Shown here: positions 57,640 through 64,000 of the stretch, piece after piece
Layout: every line of letters starts with the position of its first letter
Numbering within the stretch: the first letter of the stretch is position 1
Assembly (NCBI RefSeq): GCF_019320115.1
Contig: NC_089595.1
Coordinates: 111,182,461 to 111,246,460 of the forward strand
Length of the DNA stretch: 64,000 nucleotides
Direction: 5' to 3'
Source: Miscanthus floridulus
Taxonomy: Eukaryota > Streptophyta > Magnoliopsida > Poales > Poaceae
Notes under the pieces: generated by a model
What the model saw: the letters and a program-made list of their open reading frames with translations, nothing else
Databases searched by the model: none
Told to the model about the DNA's origin: nothing
Position numbers and translations under genes: made by a program

Positions 57640-57654
57640 TTTTTTTTGAACTTA
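57640..57654 (-). mobile_element. 15-nt retroposon scrap with 16-bp target duplication
   Basis: CCATGGAAACATTCTT occurs at 57624-57639 and 57655-57670 and encloses only TTTTTTTTGAACTTA. Read on the minus strand this is TAAGTTC plus an A-run, the form expected of an extremely 5'-truncated LINE or SINE copy. Confidence 0.6.
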
Positions 57655-57670
57655 CCATGGAAACATTCTT

Positions 57671-58993
57671 GTAAGCAGACAAGCAGTAGATCAGCCACTG
57701 ACAGCAGAATTCCGCATCTGCTCGTCGTGGACTCCTAGGTTTTTCGCATCTGCTGGTCACCCCACGGATGTTCAGGCTTTCAGAGTGGCGACCACGTTCG
57801 TTTTTCTCCTTCTAGTAGACGTAGAGTACTAGGCGGCGCCGTCTAGGTCTATAGCCCACGACCTACGGCTGGATGGGGCGACAAAAGGCAAATCTGCGAG
57901 CTTTTTCTATGGCCGATCCGTCGCAGCTGCTCCGCTCGAGAAGCGCAAAAAGAGATGCAAAGTGTGGAGCGGAGACTCGCGTGGAAAATGGAGATAGCCT
58001 AAGTGCATCACCAATAAGTAATCTTTAGGATCCTTTTTCTCAAAACTTAAAGATGTGCATCACGATCGAAATGGCTGCCTCTGCTTGCTCCACGGTAGAA
58101 AGGAGACGAAGCCATGACCATGAACTCATGAAGGCAGCAGGTAGAGGCAGAGGCAGGCAAGCAGCATCAGATAGAAAGTTGAAAGCTCATCTCCTCCTCT
58201 TTCTTTACCGGCTTATCTCAAACTGCATCCAGACCGGCCAGACCAGTCCAGTGCATCGACAGGTAAAAGGGGTCAGATCAGATCACTGCTGGCGCCGGCC
58301 GTGCACGCCATCGGCATCGTCAGGAAACGGTGACCTCGACGTCTGTCTGAAAAAAACAGCACGTACTGGTACTGTACGAGGAAAGAGGGGATCGCATTCT
58401 ATCCCATACGAATCTGGAACAAAAGAAAAGAAAAGAAATGAAATGAAATGTTCGCTCTAATCCGGGTGCACCAAACGGGAATCCATTCCTCATCATGACG
58501 GCTAATAAGCCATCATGAAGATGAAGGCAGTGCAGTGCAGTGCCCCCACCCCCCCACATCGCATCACAGAATTTCTTTCTTTCGCCTTCTCCTCCCAAGT
58601 CCCAACTCACCCAACCTTTCTTTTTTTTTTCTTTCTTTTTTCACTTTCCCACTCCTCTCACTTAATCTATTGCTCATTACTGTGCTGTTAACCATATCAC
58701 CAAAGCCTCCTGTCCTGACTAGGAGCCTGCCCGCCCAAGTTTCCTCTTATTCCCCGGCCAGACCTGTGATTCTGTTTGTTCGTGTACTGGAGAAAGCATG
58801 CGCCTGGTCTGTCTGCACACCAGCAGCTGGTCCTGTCCTGAGTAGGAGAAGAGTGATAGCAGCAGCAGCAGCAGCTGGCCAGCTCGCTTTACACACACTC
58901 GTTTCTGAATCAGCACACCCCTGCCGGCTACTACTAGTAAGCGCTGCTTCGCTGGGAACCAGAGCTGAGAGCTGAGAGCTGAGCAAGCTTGGC
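57671..58993 (+). other. Upstream region of the X8-domain gene
   Basis: No gene is supported. Near the gene the plus strand is pyrimidine-rich (58563-58670, TTTCTTTC and T-runs), a common feature of plant 5' regions. CAG runs (58858-58876) lie about 130 bp before the ATG. No clear TATA box was found. Confidence 0.4.
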
Positions 58994-60387
58994 ATGGCTC
59001 GGAGGCCAGTCCATGGCCTGGCGTCTCTTCTTGTCCTCCTCTTGTGCCATGGTGAGTTACTTACTCTGCTGCCTGCTGCTGTCTTGCCTGCTGATACTGT
59101 TAGCTGTCATGTAGCTGCGTTCCTTGCTACAACCAGCTTCGGTTTGAACACCAAAGATGGATGGTTTTTGGTTGGAGATCTCATTGTCTTTTGACTGCTT
59201 GTTTAGTCAGTTTATTCAGTTGTTGAAACTGACGAGCAGAGTGTCATGTCAGTGCGCCGCAGCAACAGACAAACACACACTTTATCAGGATTATTAACCA
59301 GAAGTACCAAACAAACATCTGCTTTCTATTGTTTGTTTTGCTTACTAATCAGCGTCCAAAAACTGGAGGAGATCAAACTAAGCACAAGACGAGAGCTTTA
59401 GTTCATCCAGGCGCTGCTGAAAAAGAAGATGACGGTTTGGTTTGGTTCACGCTGCAGAGGGAGGAAGCGAACTGCAGGGAGCAGCCGAGGACGCGGCCGG
59501 CGTCGTGACAAAAAGGCTGGAGCGCGACGTGACGTCGCCCCTGGCCACGGTCCCGGTGGTGAACCCGACGGCGACGCCCGTGGCGATGCCCACCGCGACG
59601 CCGGCGGCGCCGTCGCTGCCCACTGGCGCTGGTGGCGGGAGCTGGTGCGTGGCGAGCCCCAGCGCGAGCGCGACGGCGCTGCAGGTGGCGCTGGACTACG
59701 CGTGCGGGCAGGGCGGCGCCGACTGCTCCGCCATCCAGCAGGGCGGGAGCTGCTTCAGCCCGGACACCGTTCGCGACCACGCGTCCTACGCCTTCAACAG
59801 CTACTACCAGAAGAACCCCGTGCAGACCAGCTGCGACTTCGCCGGCACCGCCGTCCTCACCACCGCCAACCCAAGTAAACTCTCACCCTCTGAACACGTC
59901 GAGAACAGACCATCAAAGCAAGTTCTTGTTCTGCAATCTGCATAGATGTTCATTCATTCGCTTCTTTGTTTGCAACTGCATGCGCAGGTACTTCAACGTG
60001 TCAGTATCCAGCAACGAGGTAAATTCTACCTGCTCAAGCAAAGAAAAAAAACTTTTTTCTCTAATAAAGATAAAGAAATACAGGAAACATAGACGTGTGC
60101 TGATTTTTGCCGTTTCTGGTGGAACTGACAGCACCGGTGGTTCGGTCCTGAACACGTCGACTCCGCTGACGCCAACGTACGGGTCTCCCCCCGGGTACGG
60201 GAGCTCTCCACCGGCCGGATACGGCAACTCCCCTCCGCTGTACGGGAACATGTCGCCGCCGGACTACGGCGACAACACCAGCGCCGCCGTGAGGGCACTG
60301 CCCGGGCGCAGGGCGACGACGGCCGTCGTGTCTTTGGCGACAACGTGCCTCCTGACCGCAGCACTGTCACTGACGGTGAGCGGCTGA
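58994..60387 (+). CDS. X8-domain GPI-anchored protein, plasmodesmata callose-binding (PDCB) type
   Basis: Four exons: 58994-59051, 59458-59874, 59988-60018 and 60132-60387. All introns have GT-AG ends and frame is kept; the protein is 253 aa. A hydrophobic signal peptide (LASLLVLLLC) is split from the rest by intron 1. A Thr/Pro/Ala-rich linker precedes the X8/CBM43 domain (about residues 81-166). That domain has WCV, the ACGQGGADCSAI core, GGSCF, YAFNSYYQK, SCDF and TCQYP, so all six cysteines are present. A Gly/Pro/Tyr/Ser-rich tail (YGSPPGYGSS) leads to a C-terminal hydrophobic segment fitting GPI attachment. PDCB proteins bind beta-1,3-glucan at plasmodesmal necks (family knowledge). The 31-nt third exon is a typical X8-gene feature. 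Confidence 0.88.
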
Positions 60388-60715
60388 ACCTGCACGCGCA
60401 ACAACAGTCCAAGCAGCGCGCCGCGTTGCCTCCGCCGCAGGTTTGGTTGCAGAATGGCAGCTCAGGTGCCGACCGTGATGTCTTGAAAAAACCTGAAGGT
60501 GGAGCCGAGACAAGCATGTACCAATGCAGCAGAGACTACAGAGGATACGGAGTACGTACATGTACACTGGCAGATCTGAAGAGCAGGATGGAGACCAGTG
60601 ACGCTGTGCCTCTGTCCTCTGACAGTCACTGGCAGTAGTGTTGCGGTGTTGCCTGACCTTTGTACAGAGAGACACAACGACGGTTATGATCATTGTTTAT
60701 CCCCTCCAACTCCAA
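60388..60715 (+). other. 3' flank of the X8-domain gene
   Basis: About 330 bp between the stop and the MITE, likely including the 3' UTR. No obvious AATAAA signal. Short ORFs show no family. Confidence 0.4.
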
Positions 60716-60955
60716 GGCTTTGTTTAGATCACCTCCAAATTCAAGTTTTTTCACTATCTCTCCATCACATCAATTTTTAGCCGCTTACATGGAGTATTAA
60801 ATATAGGTAAAAAAATAACTAATTACACAGTTTAGTTGGAAATCACAAGATGAATCTTTTGAGCCTAGTTGGTCCACGATTGGACAATATTTGCCAAATA
60901 AGACGAAAGTGATACTATTCATCAGGTTGAAAAAACTTTCAATCTAAACAAGGCC
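60716..60955. mobile_element. Tourist-like MITE downstream of the X8 gene
   Basis: 240 bp with inverted ends GGCTTTGTTTAGAT / TCTAAACAAGGCC, flanked by CAA (60713-60715, 60956-60958). Interior words (AATTACACAGTTTAGTTGGA, GAGCCTAGTT) are typical of a common grass MITE that often lies near genes. Confidence 0.8.
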
Positions 60956-61157
60956 CAACTCGATCCCTCAAAACAGGGCATGATTTGACGGCTCCTACGG
61001 AAGTGCTCTTGTGCTTATTAGAGCTTGTTTGGAAGAGCCTCGTCTTCACAAAAACAACTCTAGTGCACCGGCTCTACCATAGAGTACTACACAATAAATC
61101 CAGGCTATGAGAAAACTGTTTCGAAGAGCTCTAGCATGAAATCAGAATTAAGGAGAT

Positions 61158-61830
61158 TACTACAGCATGCGCGCGCAGGATTTGGGCTCCCGACGCGCAC
61201 ACCTCTCTAGCACAGGAGATTTGAGTCGAAAAAAACTCCCCCCGCCGCCGGCCACCGCTCCGGCGAACCCTAACGCCCGCGGCGGCCGCCCTCTTCCCCT
61301 CCCCCCACCGCCACCATCTTTTTTCAGCTCCGGCGAGCTCGATTACCGCCATCTTCTCCAGCTCCGCGCAAGCTTCCCCCGCCCCGACTTGGCCCAACCG
61401 CCCCTGCCGCCGCCAGCTCCCCTAAGCCGTCCATTGACCATTCTCACCGCCTGGCCTACCTACACCCGGCGGACCATTCTATACCCCGCTAGAGTTGGAG
61501 AAGAAGGGGGAGAGAGCTCGTCGGAACCCTAAAAACCAGATCCAACGGCAGCAGCAGGAGGAGGAGGAGGAGGAGGAGAAGGACGAGGGGCCTACCTGGC
61601 AGCGGATCCGTCGCCGCGGCCACGGCCAGATCCGCCATGGTCACGCGCGGGGGAGACAGTGGGGCGCGGGAGGTGGTTGGACGGATGCGAGGAGGCCGCC
61701 GAGTGTCGGGGAGGAGGCCACCGGTGAGAGAGGGGGGGGAAGGGGAGGGGGAAAGGTTGAAGACGAGTCACGGGTGTGCGTGTGCGGGTCACGGGCCTGC
61801 AGGCGGATCCTCATAGCGTGCGCGCTTTCT
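61158..61830. mobile_element. Possible MULE-like element with GC-rich cargo
   Basis: ACTACAGCATGCGCGCGCAG... at the left and ...GGATCCTCATAGCGTGCGCGC at the right are roughly inverted (GCGCGC, CACACC/GGTGTG and GGATTT/GGATCC words in mirrored order). The interior is GC-rich and Pro/Arg-coding in several frames, with a (GGA)n run (61555-61580). No clear target duplication was found. Confidence 0.3.
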
Positions 61831-62579
61831 TATTAGCATTTCCGAAAAACATAACTTAATTCCGTGTCGTCCTCCTCCACGCCTACTCGAACCGCCCCAC
61901 ACGGCCATGGCTTGGCCGGGCACGGGTCGGGAAGGGCATCGCGGCGGGGGCGATGGCTGGGCACGACCATGACTGGCCTAGGCCACGGAGCTGTTCGTAG
62001 GGACCGGGCTTGGGGTTAGGGGGAAGCGCGATCAGGTCAGGAGTGGAGGGAAGTGGAGGCCAAACTGGGCCTCCGTCCCCCCTGGTTGACAAAAGTTTAA
62101 TGGCCCATAGACCTATAGCAACTAAACTGTATATATCTACAATATGCGGAATTGATAGGAAGCAGGCGTCCGGACAACTTCAATTTATCGAACGCGACGT
62201 GGCTGGGCTCGAACGGCCCAACAGTCTTCCGTCTCCATCCACGGGGCCTTATCAGTATCACTATCAGCACCAGGCTTCTATGCCAAATCTCTCATACTTC
62301 CATCTGATTTTTTTTTCTTACAGTTTGCTCAGCGCCGCCCATTCGAGTTCTTGCATCGCCGTCGGCCGTCCGTTCTGCACCGGCCGCTTTCTCCACCGTG
62401 CTTGCTCGCTGACTGCCTCCCTCTCTACCACACCCCTCACCAGCTTGGCTCTGCACGTGCACTCTTCCACCTTCCTCCATTGGCAAGTCGGCATATTACG
62501 AGCCCATCCGTTTTTGTCCTGATGCTCCAAGCCAGACATCTTGTGCTGCTCAGGAAGGCCTAATAAATCCACAACCTCC
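61831..62579. other. Gene-free stretch
   Basis: Mixed-composition sequence. An ORF at 62010-62522 shows no recognisable domain and has shadow ORFs on the other strand, so it is not called. Confidence 0.35.
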
Positions 62580-62830
62580 TCTTTGGATATAGGACTGTGG
62601 TTTCTCGACATATGGTTTTTTGGATGTTGCATTTGTTGTTTTTCTACATTGCATCAGAAGATTTCTCATGTTTCCACAATAATTTTAGATGTTTCGGTAG
62701 ATGGTCTCTCACGTTGTTGCAATAAAACTAGCATGTTTCATTTCATGAATGTTTGGTGTTGCATTAGGTGATGATTTCTTGGTGTTGCAGTAAGCAATGA
62801 TTTTCTCATGTTGACTAGAGATGTTGCTGA
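62580..62830. repeat. Degenerate GTTGCA-word repeats
   Basis: Words such as TGTTGCATT, GTTGCAATA, GTTGCAGTA and TTTCTCATGTTG recur every 25-40 bp. This resembles subterminal regions of plant CACTA elements, but no CACTA end was found. Confidence 0.35.
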
Positions 62831-64000
62831 AGGACACGTGGACGCCTAAGAGGAGGGTGAATTAGGCAACTTAAAATTCTAACTCCAAAACTATGGCCTC
62901 TTTTTCTAACTCTAGCAAAACCTATGCAAAAGATGAACTATCTCAATGTGCAACTACGGTTTTGCTAGTGAGTTGCTATCTCTACCACAAACGTAGTAAA
63001 GTAATCAATGTAAATACGGAAGCTAAAGAGCAAGGTAGAGATATGCAAACTCCCATCGACGACTCCGATATTTTTACCGAGGTATCGAGAAGCGCGCAAG
63101 CTTCCTCCTAGTCCTCGTTGGAGTCCCTCGCAAGGAATCCCTCGCAAGGGCCAAGCTCCCGGTCGGGTAACTCCGTGGATAGCATCGGGCCTTCCCCACG
63201 CGCAAGTGGGTCTCCAACGTGCCTTCCGGCAAGCCTCTCCCGGATGCTCCCTGCCGTCTTCACTATCAAGCTTCTAGCCGAAACGCCGCGGGCCTTGTTC
63301 CCTCCGGTACACGGTGGCGGCCACACCACAAACGCGGTTGGTGTGATCTCACAAGACTTCAAGCCCCTCCGATGTACAACAATGGTGCTCGCAAGCACCG
63401 AGTGGTAAGAGGTGTGCAAACCTCACTAAACACTAGGCCTAAACCTAGAGCAAGCGCATGAGCGGTGGTCTAATCAACCTAAGCACTTCGCAAAGCACCT
63501 ACGCTAATCACCTAATGAATCACTAAGCTCTATGCAAGTGGAGATCACTAAAATGGTGTATCAACACCCTTGGTATGTTTCCTCAGCTCCACCCATCTCA
63601 AATGGCCAGTTGGGGGTTGTATTTATAAGCCCCACTGAGAAAATAGCCGTTGGGGTCAAACTCCCGCGAAACTGCTATTGACCGGACGTTGAATCGTCCT
63701 GACCGGACGCGTCCGGTCGTCTCGACCATTGAGCCGGCAATATACTGATCGGACGCTGGGCAGCGTTCGGTCGCCTGACACCGAACGCGTCCGGTCGCAG
63801 ATATGTCGCTCTGGAACCTTTCTATACTCGATCGGACGCTGCGTTCCTGCATCCGGTCGGTTGCCGCCAGCGTCCGGTCCTCGCATCCGGTCGCCTGTCT
63901 GCCGAGTCTCCACCCAGCGTCCGGTCACTTGTCCAGCGTCTAGTCACCACAGTGAGCTCGTTTGTTCGCGATCTTGCGTACGGCTTGGTTCCAATCTTCA
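62831..64000 (-). repeat. Inverted LTR of the 53246-54796 family, cut by window end
   Basis: From TGAAGGACAC at 62831 the plus strand is the reverse complement of the LTR at 53246-54796, for example CCTAAGAGG...GAATTAGGCAACTTAAA and GCAAAACCTATGCAAAAGAT. It continues into the CGGACGC/TCCGGTC-rich U3, and the last bases pair with about 53460-53490. No primer-binding site lies to its left. It is therefore either a 3' LTR of an element extending right or a solo LTR. Confidence 0.8.

Noticed and set aside
59403..59878. ORFs antisense to or frame-shifted from the X8 gene exon 2
   Set aside because: They are shadows of the GC-rich true exon, which has all six X8 cysteines.
62010..62522. 170-codon ORF as a possible gene
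   Set aside because: No recognisable domain, no supporting splice or promoter signal, and comparable shadow ORFs on the other strand.

Overview
This window reads as nuclear DNA from a grass (Poaceae). It is dominated by transposable elements, and one clearly intact host gene is visible. The grass reading rests on tRNA-type SINEs with poly-T 3' ends resembling the Au SINE family, Tourist/PIF-like MITEs with TAA target duplications, copia and gypsy elements with plant-type LTRs, and a GC-rich intron-containing gene. A panicoid/Andropogoneae grass is plausible but cannot be proven from sequence alone.

Layout. 1-9184: a minus-strand gag-only copia-like retrotransposon with a 2.4-kb LTR at 6765-9184. 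9185-11515: an LTR remnant, pyrimidine-rich sequence and a minisatellite. 11524-32970: a tandem array of six copies (U1-U6, about 2.8 kb each) of a two-exon gene I do not recognise. All copies are broken. Four of them carry the same antisense SINE in exon 2. The array is interrupted by a decayed Ty3-gypsy element (about 21250-27682) and by a perfect solo LTR (30393-31658). 33085-43400: fragments of two receptor-kinase genes (RPK2-like LRR, LecRK-like kinase), a 60-bp hairpin minisatellite, a PIF/Harbinger transposon nested inside a hAT-like element, two abutting Tourist-like elements and a LINE-like insertion with a 17-bp target duplication. 44000-50700: tandem duplications, a Tourist-like MITE, a Pack-MULE with TIRs of about 192 bp, and the 3' end of a gypsy element. 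50850-57245: the 5' part of a LINE (two zinc knuckles) interrupted by a second gag-only copia-like element. 58994-60387: a four-exon gene for a GPI-anchored X8-domain protein (plasmodesmata callose-binding type). 60716-64000: MITEs and an inverted LTR of the 53246-54796 family running off the window.

How it fits together. This is a nested-insertion landscape rather than a set of cooperating genes. The SINE was already present before the array expanded; the gypsy element and the solo LTR arrived in single copies afterwards. The ancestral array gene can be read across copies: start codon, one intron with GT-AG ends, frame kept across the splice and across the SINE site, and about 449 codons. 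It has an arginine-rich N-terminus resembling a mitochondrial presequence. It is the most unusual item in the window.
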